From a virus, in IMG/VR virus record IMGVR_UViG_3300017989_000297, positions 1 through 32,482 of that record: a stretch of DNA of 32,482 bases; one strand, written 5' to 3'. The notes beneath the pieces were generated by a model. That model saw nothing but the letters and a program-made list of their open reading frames with translations. It had not been told where the DNA came from and did no database searches. Made by a program: the position numbers and the translations under genes. Each line of letters starts with the position of its first letter. Position 1 is the first letter of the stretch. Positions 20,108 through 28,086 of the stretch are shown here, in pieces.

Positions 20108-20478
20108 AAAAAACCCGAGGCGACCTCCACGACGCGCATGACGTCGGCGCCGCCGAGCTCGTCGATCTGGCGGTCGGTCCGCCCGGTGATCTTGGCGGCG
20201 AACTGGAGTAGCTGGCCGATGTCGAGCTTCTCCATCTGGAGCGGGAACGCTCGGTAGTCCTTGCCGCGCGGCTCGCGGAACGTGAGCTCCTCGATCGTCT
20301 CCTGCTTCCCGAACGGGATCGGGTGCTCGAGGTGGAGCCGGAAGGTTCCGTTCGGCTGGAGCCCGTAGCCGTCGGGCTGGCCGACGAACGTCGGGAGCCC
20401 GTGCTCGTTCAGGGTGACGTTGGCGGCGGTCGGCTCGAGGACCGGCGGGCCGGCCTCGTCTTCTCGTTCTTCGGTCAT
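20071..20478 (-). CDS. Tail assembly chaperone, Mu gp41 family (short, unshifted form)
   Basis: 135 residues from ATG 20478, which has a strong binding site (GGGAGGAG, eight bases upstream). The N-terminus is an acidic leader. The core (about 50-115) has the gp41 signature: KQETIEELTFREPRGKDYRAF, MEKLDIGQLLQFAAKITGRT, DELGGADVMRVVEVASGFF. After FF the unshifted product ends AGDPGAIGTTP. As in lambda G/GT and its Mu and P2 equivalents, chaperones of this kind hold the tape measure while the tube polymerises. The -1 shifted product is described at 19931-20107. Confidence 0.88.
   Translation of the reverse strand: MTEEREDEAGPPVLEPTAANVTLNEHGLPTFVGQPDGYGLQPNGTFRLHLEHPIPFGKQETIEELTFREPRGKDYRAFPLQMEKLDIGQLLQFAAKITGRTDRQIDELGGADVMRVVEVASGFFAGDPGAIGTTP
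20107..20113 (-). promoter_or_regulatory. Programmed -1 ribosomal frameshift site (T TTT TTC)
   Basis: On the minus strand six T residues (20113-20108) are followed by C (20107). In the zero frame the heptamer reads T TTT TTC, a classical X XXY YYZ slippery sequence placed 34 bases before the zero-frame stop. After a one-base slip the next codon is CGC and an open frame continues to 19933. GC-rich sequence downstream could form a stimulatory structure, but I have not folded it. Confidence 0.75.
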
Positions 20479-20512
20479 GGGGATCGCTCCTCCCGGGTGG
20501 GGTTGTGGAATG

Positions 20513-20533
20513 CTCGAGCTCGTCGAGCTCGAG
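20513..20533 (-). terminator. Perfect inverted repeat just after the tail tube gene
   Basis: CTCGAGCTCG and its exact reverse complement CGAGCTCGAG are separated by one base, giving a nine-pair hairpin with a three-base loop. It lies three bases after the tail tube stop (20537) and before the gp41-like start. No T-run follows, so rather than a strong terminator it may stabilise the tube mRNA or attenuate transcription to lower chaperone output. Such CTCGAG-rich palindromes also arise often by codon bias here, so chance is possible. Confidence 0.4.
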
Positions 20534-20536
20534 GTG

Positions 20537-20899
20537 CTAGACCTCCTCGGCCGCGAGACCCTCGAACCGGACCGCGAGCTCGCCCTCCTCGGTGGTGCCG
20601 GAACCCTCGCCGGCGAACCACGCGTTCCGGAGTACGACCTGCTTCCCGTTGGCTTTCTCGAGGATGATCGTCGCGTCGGTCTTGCCGTACAGCGCCGCGC
20701 GGAGGTCGAGGTCCGCGCGGTCGGTGATCGCGCCTTCGATGAAGGGGACCTGCGGCATCTCCTTGTAGCCGTGGACGGAGTCCGGCCCGACGATCGCCTC
20801 GCGGACGGGCTCGCCAAGGTTGTAGGTGAAGTTGCCCTTCGCGTCGAGGCGATCGCCATCGACGAGAATCGCCATCTTGCCGCCGCGGATCTCGGCCAT
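20537..20899 (-). CDS. Tail tube protein (Mu gpM family)
   Basis: A 120-residue tail tube protein. The single beta-barrel fold is visible as GKMAILVDGDRLDAKGNFTY, then the family block GEPVREAIVGPDSVHGYKEMPQVPFIEG, AITDRADLDLRAAL and a C-terminal strand set (AWFAGEGSGTTEEGELAVRF). These proteins stack as hexamers inside the sheath to form the DNA channel. A GGAGA motif lies about ten bases upstream of ATG 20899. It follows the sheath gene after a 43-base gap, as in Mu. Confidence 0.92.
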   Translation of the reverse strand: MAEIRGGKMAILVDGDRLDAKGNFTYNLGEPVREAIVGPDSVHGYKEMPQVPFIEGAITDRADLDLRAALYGKTDATIILEKANGKQVVLRNAWFAGEGSGTTEEGELAVRFEGLAAEEV

Positions 20900-20942
20900 T
20901 GGTCTGTTCTCCGGTGGGGGTCGGGGTTGGTCGGGTGCGCCC

Positions 20943-22412
20943 TTACAGGAGGAACGCGATCTGCACCGCGGTCTGGCGGAGCTGGTTCACGAGGTCGGGC
21001 GGTGCGAGTACGTCGAGGCGGTTCGGGTCGGACGCGTTCCGCTCGACGATCAGGTCGCGCTTGAACTGGTCCGCCTCCTCCACGAGCCCGAGCGACTCCC
21101 ACTCGGAGAAGATACCGACGATGAACGCGCGGACCGTTCCCGGCGTGACGATCGCCTGGCCGGGAGCGACGAGCGTCCCGTCGTTCGCGAGCTTGTGCCG
21201 CGGGAACGAGAGCTGGATCCGGGTGCGGAGGTCGTACCGGAGGAAGTCCAGCGTGTACCAGGTGTTCAGGTCCAGGAACGCGGTGTCGGGAGCGCCGAGC
21301 GCGTTGACCTGGAAGGTCGAGATCGCGCGTTGGATGAGCACGTTCCCGCCGGCGTCCACCGCGAACGTCGCGACGCCGTCCTGCAGCAGCAGGTTCTGCT
21401 CGGAGAACGTGAAGAGGTCCGTCTCGAGCGGCGGCAGGACGCCGGGGAGCTCGAGGGTCTGGAACGGCCGCGCCGGGTCGATCTTCGCGTTCTTCGCGAC
21501 GGTCGCGGCGTAGCTCGCCGCCCACTCCCAGGTCGGAGTCGGCGACGCGTTCGCCCCGATGATCGAGACGTACTTGCTGTTCCGCCCGTTGCCGAGCGTG
21601 ACGAGGTTGCTGTGGGTGTCGCGCGCGCCGACGTACGCGATCCCGCCGATCTGCTTGGTCGGGCCGTCGCGGTCTTCGAGCTCGCCCTCGACGCTCGAGA
21701 GGTTCGACGCGTCGCGGAACGGGAAGACCACCGCGTTGTACTGGACGTCGCCGAGGACGGCCCAGACACCGGAGACGCTCGGGTCGGTCGCGCCCGAGAC
21801 GCCGGCGGCGATGACGAGCGTGACGCCGGCGGGGGTCTCCTCGCCGGCGAAGTAGTTCGTCCGGACGTCGATGTCGTTGCCGAGCGTGCCGGCGTTCCGC
21901 GCGGTGAGCGTGACGACGTTCGACGGCGCGGCCGCGGTCACGGGAACTGTGTCGTCGGTGCCGAGCGCGGTGACGATCGCGCTCGCGATGTCGTTCTGCG
22001 CGTCACCGTTCGCGACGCCGACCTCGAACCGCCGGCCGGCGACGTAGAGGAAGATCGTCCCCGCCTCGGTGGCGGTGCCGGTCACGGTGATCGTAAACGT
22101 CGCATCGGTTCCGCCGCCGGCGTCGTCGAGCGCGACGAAGTCCCACCCGATTGTCTGGTCGGCCTCGAACAGCCGCTGCGCCATGTTGTGGATGATCGAG
22201 CCGCGCCCGAAGAACTCGCCGACCTGGTCGGCGGAGGTCGCCGGGGTCTTGACGAGCTCGGCGACCGTGCCCGAGCTCAGGCGCTGTCCGATGACGAGCC
22301 CGCGGAACGGCTGGAGCGACGGACCCTGCTGGGCGTTGCTCGAGTCGATCTCGACGAACGTGAAGGGGACGCGGTTCCCGCTGGGGACGTCGTTGAAGGA
22401 TACGGGCGGCAT
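20943..22412 (-). CDS. Contractile tail sheath protein (Mu gpL family)
   Basis: A 489-residue sheath protein and the clearest proof of a contractile tail. It opens MPPVSFNDVPSGNRVPFTFV, as Mu-like sheaths do, with the early PFRGLVIGQRLSSGT block, a central beta-rich insertion (about 110-200) and the conserved C-terminal domain. That domain includes the core strand and helix blocks QRAISTFQVNALGAPDTAFLD and YDLRTRIQLSFPRHKLA, ending in LIVERNASDPNRLDVLAPPDLVNQL. A GAGGA motif seven bases upstream supports ATG 22412. It follows the DUF2635 gene by three bases. Confidence 0.95.
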   Translation of the reverse strand: MPPVSFNDVPSGNRVPFTFVEIDSSNAQQGPSLQPFRGLVIGQRLSSGTVAELVKTPATSADQVGEFFGRGSIIHNMAQRLFEADQTIGWDFVALDDAGGGTDATFTITVTGTATEAGTIFLYVAGRRFEVGVANGDAQNDIASAIVTALGTDDTVPVTAAAPSNVVTLTARNAGTLGNDIDVRTNYFAGEETPAGVTLVIAAGVSGATDPSVSGVWAVLGDVQYNAVVFPFRDASNLSSVEGELEDRDGPTKQIGGIAYVGARDTHSNLVTLGNGRNSKYVSIIGANASPTPTWEWAASYAATVAKNAKIDPARPFQTLELPGVLPPLETDLFTFSEQNLLLQDGVATFAVDAGGNVLIQRAISTFQVNALGAPDTAFLDLNTWYTLDFLRYDLRTRIQLSFPRHKLANDGTLVAPGQAIVTPGTVRAFIVGIFSEWESLGLVEEADQFKRDLIVERNASDPNRLDVLAPPDLVNQLRQTAVQIAFLL

Positions 22413-22415
22413 GGA

Positions 22416-22709
22416 TCAGTCCTCGGAGCGGTCGGCCTTGCGGCGGGTGCGCTTCGGCTTGTCGGCCGGAGCCTCGGTTTCGGATTCGGGGGCGGGGTCG
22501 ATGCGCTCGAGCTCGCCGCTCGCGGGCATGGTCGCCGTCGTGACGACGTCGCCGTCCTTGAGCCGGCGGAGCCAGTAGGAATCGAACGGGACGAGCGCGC
22601 CGTCGTCGGGGAGGTACTGGCCCGGGCGTCCGGGGATCGGGACCTTGAGCCCCTCGGTCGCGGGCTGGACCAGGATCCGTTGAACGCGCATCGGCTTGGG
22701 GGTGTCCAT
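22416..22709 (-). CDS. DUF2635-family small tail protein
   Basis: A 97-residue protein with a DUF2635-type core: residues about 10-55 (VQPATEGLKVPIPGRPGQYLPDDGALVPFDSYWLRRLKDGDVV). These proteins sit directly before the sheath gene in Mu-like phages. The C-terminal 40 residues are an acidic then Lys/Arg-rich tail (PESETEAPADKPKRTRRKADR) that is longer than the usual core. The function is unknown; a tail assembly role is inferred from gene order only. Confidence 0.8.
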   Translation of the reverse strand: MDTPKPMRVQRILVQPATEGLKVPIPGRPGQYLPDDGALVPFDSYWLRRLKDGDVVTTATMPASGELERIDPAPESETEAPADKPKRTRRKADRSED

Positions 22710-22720
22710 CGCTTCTCAGC

Positions 22721-23278
22721 CTAGGCGGTGACGGGAACGACGTCGATGGCCTCGAGGAGACCGTCGATCTCGGGGGCGAAGTCCCCCCGCGCGCGCACGT
22801 CGCGGAACGTGTCCGCGATCGTCTCGAGCGGCGGGGCCTTGGTGGTGTAGACGACCCGCCAGACGATCCCGCCGGCGGCGATGTAGGTTCGGGCCTGGCC
22901 CGAGCTCTCGAGCTCGACCTCCTCGAGCCCGGAGTCGTCGGGGATGACGGACACCGAATCGGGGAGGGTCGGGAGGTGGCGGTTCCGCTCGAGGATGAGC
23001 TCGACCTCCGCGAGCACATCGTCCACGAGGTCCTCGGCCTCGTCGCTCGAGGTCCGCGACGCGTGAGCCTCGACGACGAGCTCGAGCTCGCGGCGGTACT
23101 CGCGCGGGGCGTCGGTGTAGTTCGTGACGACCTCGCGCCGCGTCCACACGTAGAGCCCCGGCCCGTCCTCCTCCCACGCCTTCGCGGGCTTGTGGGGTTG
23201 GACGCGGTCGCCGGCAATCGTCGCGCCGGTGAGGAGCTCGGCGACGCCGCGGCGGATGAGCTTCCGCGAGAGGCTCAC
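22721..23278 (-). CDS. Tail terminator / minor tail protein
   Basis: A 185-residue alpha/beta protein with ATG 23278 overlapping the previous stop (ATGA). The layout is that of gpU-type tail terminators: a helical entry (SLSRKLIRRGVAELLTGAT), a strand pair (PGLYVWTRREVV, then YRRELELVVEAHASRTSS), a long helix (DEAEDLVDDVLAEVELILE), and final strands (EEVELESSGQARTYIAAGGIVWRVVY). Tail terminators cap the tube end and join head to tail, which fits a position between head-joining and tail genes. Confidence 0.7.
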   Translation of the reverse strand: MSLSRKLIRRGVAELLTGATIAGDRVQPHKPAKAWEEDGPGLYVWTRREVVTNYTDAPREYRRELELVVEAHASRTSSDEAEDLVDDVLAEVELILERNRHLPTLPDSVSVIPDDSGLEEVELESSGQARTYIAAGGIVWRVVYTTKAPPLETIADTFRDVRARGDFAPEIDGLLEAIDVVPVTA

Positions 23279-23598
23279 GACGTCTCGACGAGGTGGAGCT
23301 TGGACATCCCCTCGCCGTCCTCCTCGGAGTCGTCTACCTGGAACGTCCGAGCTCGGTCCGTGAGCTCGACGAGGTCGCCGCGTTGCGGAGTCGGGATGTC
23401 AGCGAGGCGCACGTCGAGCGTGTAGCGTTGCGACACCACCGCGCGCTCCATCCCGAGCTCCTCCTCGACAGCGGCCTCGCGGAAGATGCCGGACAGTCCG
23501 GTGACCTGCGCGCCCCCGACGGGCGTGTAGGCGTAAGGCTCCGGGAACGTGCGTACCCCGGAGCCCTGGACGTTCGCGACCTTCTCCCGCCAGCCCAC
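23275..23598 (-). CDS. Head-tail joining protein (gpFII-like)
   Basis: I place the start at GTG 23598 because GGAG lies eight bases upstream and the longer frame before it reads through the decoration gene. The 107-residue product is beta-rich: YTPVGGAQVTGLSGIFREAA, then VSQRYTLDVRLADIPTPQRGDLVELT, then FQVDDSEEDGEGMSKLHLVE. This is the pattern of lambda gpFII-type proteins that build the connector ring between portal and tail. The short leader is uncertain. Confidence 0.7.
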   Translation of the reverse strand: MGWREKVANVQGSGVRTFPEPYAYTPVGGAQVTGLSGIFREAAVEEELGMERAVVSQRYTLDVRLADIPTPQRGDLVELTDRARTFQVDDSEEDGEGMSKLHLVETS

Positions 23599-23612
23599 GC
23601 CGAGCTCTCCGA

Positions 23613-24011
23613 TCAGCCGGTCGCGCTGTTGACGCCGGCCGGGTCGCCCGTGAGTCGGACGAGGCACGTCGTCGCCGAGGCGGTGGCACCGCCCGGCGTG
23701 ACGCATTGCCCGATCAGGAACGAGTCGGCGGAGATGTTCGCCTCGTTGTGGACCTCGGCGTCGGCGATGTCCCAGTGGCACCCCTCGAGGAACGCCAGCG
23801 CCATCGCGCCGTCCTTGGGGAGCTCGACGATCAGGGGACCGACGAGGACCGTGCCGTCCTCGTTCGCGGCGACGTCGGCCGCGACGAGCGTGAACGTCCG
23901 CGCGGTCGCGGCGAGGGGAAGCAGGAGAGCGTCGCCGACGGACGCGCCACCGACGCCGAACTCGGCTTTCAGTGAGCGGTGATCGTTCTGGCGGATGAGC
24001 GATTGCGACAT
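23613..24011 (-). CDS. Capsid decoration/DUF2190-like protein
   Basis: A 132-residue protein downstream of the capsid gene. The middle and end follow the DUF2190 pattern: IVELPKDGAMAL, then GCHWDIADAEVHNE, then LIGQCVTPGG and TCLVRLTGD. These proteins decorate or cement phage capsids. The ATG at 24011 follows an 85-base spacer with a hairpin, and the placement immediately after the major capsid gene supports a head role. The assignment is by motif and position. Confidence 0.65.
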   Translation of the reverse strand: MSQSLIRQNDHRSLKAEFGVGGASVGDALLLPLAATARTFTLVAADVAANEDGTVLVGPLIVELPKDGAMALAFLEGCHWDIADAEVHNEANISADSFLIGQCVTPGGATASATTCLVRLTGDPAGVNSATG

Positions 24012-24060
24012 GGCGGTGTTCGGTGGTTCGTGGTTCGGGTGTCGGGGGAACGGGACCGGC

Positions 24061-24081
24061 GGAGGAGCTCGAGGCTCCCCC
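24061..24081 (-). terminator. GC-rich hairpin between capsid and decoration genes
   Basis: On the minus strand GGGGGAGC and GCTCCTCC flank a five-base loop, giving an eight-pair stem with one G-U pair, 15 bases after the capsid stop (24097). No T-run follows. It lies in one of the few spacers of the structural operon, so it may protect the capsid message or attenuate readthrough. The strength of evidence is moderate. Confidence 0.35.
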
Positions 24082-24096
24082 GCCCGTCGTGCGGTT

Positions 24097-26172
24097 CTAG
24101 TTGGCGGCGCGCTGCCAGCCGCGGTACTCGGGGATCATGGCGCCGAAGACGTGGCGCACCTTGACCTCCACACCATCGACGTCCCACCCGTTCCGGGTCT
24201 CGATCGACGGGCCGTCCATGCCGGCGAGGCGCGCGACCTCGAGGGTCTCGGTCTGCGTCGCGGCGGACGCCATGTACCAGCCGTCGAACGCCTGCAGGCG
24301 GTTCTCGACGATGACGTTCTGGAACGCCGACTGGAACGGGTTCACGTTGCCGCCGCTGTCCGGCGTGATCATGCTCGTGAACTGCTGCGCGAGGGTCTCG
24401 TCGCGCGGACCGACAACGAGGTTCGACGGGAACAGGTTGAGCCGCTCGCCGTCGATCCCGGTCTGGATCCGCATCTTCTCGCGGAGCGTGCCGAGCCCGG
24501 CGATCGCGATCGGCGTGGAGCCGGCCTCGTCGTTCGCGTGGTTCGCGTTGTTGAACAGCGCGACGCCGTCCCCCATGACCACGTTCCCGATGATGAGGTC
24601 GGTCCAGACGGCGTCGCTCTCGACGCGCGAGGCGTTGGCGCCCATCTGCGCGGGGACGCGGTCGAACGCCGACAGGTCGTCGTTCAGCATCGCCTCCCAC
24701 GAGTACCCCCAGATCCGACCGTACTTCTTGACCTGGTAGGTCTCACCACGCTCGCCGAGCGCGGTCATCGTGTAGGCGCCGAGCTCCTCGATCTCCGCGA
24801 GCGACGGACCGCCGCCGAACGCCGGGGAGCTCATCGTCTTGAAGTCCTGCGCGACGCGCGTGAACGAGACGAGCGGGAGGAACGTACGCGGCTCGTTCGC
24901 GAACCCCATCTGCAGGCGCTTCGCGCCGACGTTGGCGAGGAGGTTCGGGAAGTCCGAGGTCGACGCCCCGAGACCACGGAGCGCGAGCTTCGCGACCTCG
25001 TGGTCGGGCATCCGGTCCACGCGGTGCTGGCCGTGCGCGCGCATGACGTGCTTGGCCAGGTCGAGGACGCGGAGCGCGCTGAAGCTGCGCGCGGCGTCGT
25101 CGAGCTGCACCGGTTTGGTGTGGAAGCCGGTCTCGGGGTCGAGCTCGCGGTACGAACAGCGCGCCAGGAGCGCGCCCTCGATACCGGCGACGGTCTTCTC
25201 GCCCTCGTCGCGGCCGACCGTGACACGGTTCGCGCCGCGGGTCTCGAGCTCCTCGTCGGCCAGCGCGGCGCGCTGGAGCAGGCGAGCTCGAGCCCCCTGG
25301 TCGCCGTCGAGCGGCGTGCCCTCCTCGATCAGCCCGCGGACGAGCTGGTCGCCGGCGCCGATCCCGAGGCTCGCGGCCGTGCGGGTGATCGTCGCGACGC
25401 GGTCGCGCTCGGTGGTAGCGGCCTCGGCACGGACGGCGTCGAGGTCGACGTCGTCACGATGCGCGCTCGAGGTCGGCGCCGGCGTGGTCTCCCCGGTCGG
25501 CTCGACGGCCGGCGCCGGAGCCGGCCCCGCGCCGCGGGTCTCGGTCGGGGTGTCCCCGGTGTCCGGGGTCGTGGTCGTTTCTTCGGGGTCCATGTTGGCT
25601 TTCGTCGGGTGCGCCTCGAGCTCGACGAGGCAGGTGGGTACGTCCCCGGACCTCGAGCGCGCGCCGGCGTCGAAATCTGCGGGAACGGGAAGGAGGGTTA
25701 GCTCGTGAGGTTCCCAATCGACGGCCCGGAGGACGCGCCGCTCGTCGCCGCGTTCCGTGACGTCACGGAACCGGTAGACCTGGAACCCCACGGACACGTT
25801 GGAGAACACGCCGTCGCGGACGCCGGCGATCGTGCGCTCGTTCGACGGGTGGTCGAGGAGCCGAACGCGGGCGGTGCCGCGCGTGCCGTCCACTCGGGCC
25901 GAGCCCTCGACGACGACCCCGATCTGGTTCTCGAGCCCGAACTGGCGGTGCGAGTCGAGGAGCGGGGCGCCGGCGTTGAGGCGGTCGAGTCGGACCTCCT
26001 CGGGGGTGAGCCCGAGAACCTCGTCGAACGAGCCCTCGAATTCGTCCACGCGGAACACCGCGCGCTCGGTCGCCCATACGACCTCGAACGAGAGGTCGTC
26101 GGGGTTGAACGAGTCCGGCGCGACGAGCGCGCGGAACTGGAGCCGAGGCTGCTGGAGCTCGAGGGTTCTCAC
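24097..26172 (-). CDS. Prohead protease / major capsid protein fusion
   Basis: One 691-residue frame joins two normally separate genes. Residues 1-190 form an HK97-type (S78) prohead protease with catalytic His75 (LLDSHRQFG) and Ser127 (FSNVSVGFQ), plus the family block VDWEPHELTLLPVPAD. Residues about 194-390 are an acidic, Pro/Thr-rich then helical stretch suited to a scaffold. Residues about 390-691 are a Mu gpT-like major capsid protein (SMITPDSGGNVNPFQ, ALFNNANHAND, MRIQTGIDGERLNLFPSNLVVG). NCBI recognises such fusions, in which the protease is thought to free the capsid part. I chose GTG 26172, 32 bases after the portal stop, because earlier frame reads as a shadow of the portal. An internal ATG at 25593 could yield the capsid part alone. 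Confidence 0.85.
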   Translation of the reverse strand: MRTLELQQPRLQFRALVAPDSFNPDDLSFEVVWATERAVFRVDEFEGSFDEVLGLTPEEVRLDRLNAGAPLLDSHRQFGLENQIGVVVEGSARVDGTRGTARVRLLDHPSNERTIAGVRDGVFSNVSVGFQVYRFRDVTERGDERRVLRAVDWEPHELTLLPVPADFDAGARSRSGDVPTCLVELEAHPTKANMDPEETTTTPDTGDTPTETRGAGPAPAPAVEPTGETTPAPTSSAHRDDVDLDAVRAEAATTERDRVATITRTAASLGIGAGDQLVRGLIEEGTPLDGDQGARARLLQRAALADEELETRGANRVTVGRDEGEKTVAGIEGALLARCSYRELDPETGFHTKPVQLDDAARSFSALRVLDLAKHVMRAHGQHRVDRMPDHEVAKLALRGLGASTSDFPNLLANVGAKRLQMGFANEPRTFLPLVSFTRVAQDFKTMSSPAFGGGPSLAEIEELGAYTMTALGERGETYQVKKYGRIWGYSWEAMLNDDLSAFDRVPAQMGANASRVESDAVWTDLIIGNVVMGDGVALFNNANHANDEAGSTPIAIAGLGTLREKMRIQTGIDGERLNLFPSNLVVGPRDETLAQQFTSMITPDSGGNVNPFQSAFQNVIVENRLQAFDGWYMASAATQTETLEVARLAGMDGPSIETRNGWDVDGVEVKVRHVFGAMIPEYRGWQRAAN

Positions 26173-26204
26173 GGGCTCAAGACGAACGCCCGGGCGGCCT
26201 CGAG

Positions 26205-27860
26205 TCAAGCGGCCTCGGAATCCTCGTCGAGCTCGGGCTCCCCGTCGTCCTGCTCGGTGGACGGGTCGCGGGGGTCCGGCTCGCCGGCGGGATCGTCGTC
26301 GGGGTCGTCCTGGCCGCCCTCGAGCGAGCCGTCGGCCTGGCCCGAGCTCGAGCCCGAGAACACCGACAGTGCCAGCCCGAGCCGCTCGGCTTCCTCGCGG
26401 TCCTCGGCGAGCTCGCGGAGGATCTCGTCTCGGGTCCGCCCGGTCTGGCGGGCCGCCTCGGAGAGCGAGAGGAACCCGGCCTGGACCTGCGCGATCGCGG
26501 CGTTCGTCTCCCGCACCGGGTCGAGCATCTCCCGCCGCGGCGGGGTCCACGACGCCTGCACGGCCTGGCTCTCGCGGAACGCTCCCGAGGCGACGGCCGC
26601 CTCGACGAACCACGTCCAGACCGGGCGGCAGAACATCGGGATGACCATGCACCGGCGCCAGATCGCGACCTCGGCGTCGTTCTCGAGCCACCCCATCCGG
26701 CCGCTGGTGAAGTTGACCTTGGAGTAGTCGCCCGAGAGCCCCTCGTAGGTGAGCCCGTACCCGGCCGCGACCTCTCGGAGCGTGAGCGTCGCGTAGTCCT
26801 CGAGCGCGTCGAACGCTTCGGGCTTCCCGAAGGTGATCGACTCGCCGGCGTTGAGGCGTTGCCAGGTGCCCGGCTCGAACTGGTTGACCTCGTCGCCGTT
26901 CTGGTCGTCGAGGCGCCGCCCGAGCGGGCCGGCCTCGTCCGGAGCGACCGCGTCGTGGACGAACCCGACGAACGTCGCGGCGATCTCCTGCTTGAGCATC
27001 TCCGCATCGACGAACCCGTCGTAGTCCTTGAGGCGGAGGAACACCGGCGCGCCCCACGGGATCCCGCGCGCCTGGCCGACGCGGAGGACGTGGAATACGT
27101 GGGCGATGTCGCGCGCGGGGACGCGAACCGACTGCGCGAGCGGCGCGGTCGTGAGGATGTCGCCGGGGTGGTCGCGCCACAGGTGGTACGCGACGCGCTG
27201 GCCGCGGCCGTTGAACTCGACCCCCTGGACGACGCGAGCGCCGGCCTCGGGGTTGCGGAACAGGTCGCGCGACTCGTCGAGGTGGTCGGCCTCGAGGAGC
27301 TGGATCTGCATCGGGACCGCGAGCGGGTCATTCGGGCGGCGGCGACGCCGGCGCGCGAGAACCTCCCCGGCTCCGACTACGTTGCCCATTACGAGGTTCT
27401 GGAGCCCCGCGAAGTCGAGGAGCCCGTCGGCGTCGATCTGGCGGGGGTCCTCCGACCACTCGCGCCAGAGCTCGAGCCACGCGTTCCGGAGCCCCTCGTC
27501 GTCGGTGCGCGGCTTCGGCTGGAACCCGGCGCCGATCGTCCGGGCGGTCAGGATGCGCTCGGCCTTGCTCGCCCACGCGCTGTTCCGGCGGAGCTCGCGG
27601 GCGCGGTTCCGGATCGTCGCCAGGTGGCCCCGGGTTTCGGCGTTCGCGCTCGTGGACGGCGCGAGCCATCCGGAGGTCCGGCGGTCCTTGGTCGCGGCGT
27701 CGAACGCTCGAGCTCCCCGGCGGCCGCGGCCGGCCCGGGCCTCGATCCGAGCTCGGACGAGCTCGAGACCCTCGACGCGCGCGCGGGCGCGAGCTCGCGA
27801 CTCGGCCCACGCCGGCGCGACGGTCAGGATCGCGCGGTCGATCCGCTCGGCGAGCCCCAC
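26205..27860 (-). CDS. Phage portal protein (lambda gpB family)
   Basis: A 551-residue portal that forms the dodecameric ring for DNA entry. I start at GTG 27860, one base after the gpW stop; the upstream extension is a shadow of gpW. It has the family's entry (ERIDRAILTVAPAWAES), TRGHLATIRNRARELRRNSAWA, the IGAGFQPKPRTDDEG block, and the wing region with QLLEADHLDESRD. The typical stem also appears (GQRVAYHLWRDHPGD, HVFHVLRVGQARGIPWGAP) along with the LKDYDGFVDAEMLKQEIAATF block. The C-terminus is an acidic Asp/Glu/Pro-rich tail. Length equals lambda gpB (533) within a few percent. Confidence 0.93.
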   Translation of the reverse strand: MGLAERIDRAILTVAPAWAESRARARARVEGLELVRARIEARAGRGRRGARAFDAATKDRRTSGWLAPSTSANAETRGHLATIRNRARELRRNSAWASKAERILTARTIGAGFQPKPRTDDEGLRNAWLELWREWSEDPRQIDADGLLDFAGLQNLVMGNVVGAGEVLARRRRRRPNDPLAVPMQIQLLEADHLDESRDLFRNPEAGARVVQGVEFNGRGQRVAYHLWRDHPGDILTTAPLAQSVRVPARDIAHVFHVLRVGQARGIPWGAPVFLRLKDYDGFVDAEMLKQEIAATFVGFVHDAVAPDEAGPLGRRLDDQNGDEVNQFEPGTWQRLNAGESITFGKPEAFDALEDYATLTLREVAAGYGLTYEGLSGDYSKVNFTSGRMGWLENDAEVAIWRRCMVIPMFCRPVWTWFVEAAVASGAFRESQAVQASWTPPRREMLDPVRETNAAIAQVQAGFLSLSEAARQTGRTRDEILRELAEDREEAERLGLALSVFSGSSSGQADGSLEGGQDDPDDDPAGEPDPRDPSTEQDDGEPELDEDSEAA

Positions 27861-27861
27861 G

Positions 27862-28080
27862 CTAGTGGCCCCCGCTCGTGTGGCCGAACTTGGACGGGCT
27901 CGAGAGGATGCGCTTCGGCCCCGAGCTCGTGTGCCCGAGCGCCGCGCGGAGCTTCGCCCGGACGGCCTCCATCTGCTCGAGGCTCCGGTAGCGGACGCGC
28001 CGGTCCTCGTACTGGACCTCGAGCGCGCCCTCGGCGATCGCGGCCTCGAGGTCGTCGAGCTGCTGTTGGGTGTAGGCCAT
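27862..28080 (-). CDS. gpW-like head-tail joining protein
   Basis: A 72-residue protein that follows the terminase by six bases. It has the gpW family opening: MAYTQQQLDDLEAAIAEGAL, EVQYEDRRVRYRSLEQMEAV. In lambda, gpW stabilises the filled capsid and prepares it for tail joining. The gene lies between terminase and portal as in lambda. It ends in a Gly/His/Lys-rich tail. Its stop is one base from the portal start. Confidence 0.88.
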   Translation of the reverse strand: MAYTQQQLDDLEAAIAEGALEVQYEDRRVRYRSLEQMEAVRAKLRAALGHTSSGPKRILSSPSKFGHTSGGH

Positions 28081-28086
28081 CTCGTC

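Noticed and set aside
23275-23781. 168-residue version of the head-tail joiner
   Set aside because: The first 61 residues are an Arg/His-rich shadow of the decoration gene; GTG 23598 has a good binding site.
24097-27180. Extended 1027-residue version of the protease/capsid gene
   Set aside because: The extra N-terminal 336 residues lie on the portal gene in another frame and read as an Arg-rich shadow; I start at GTG 26172.
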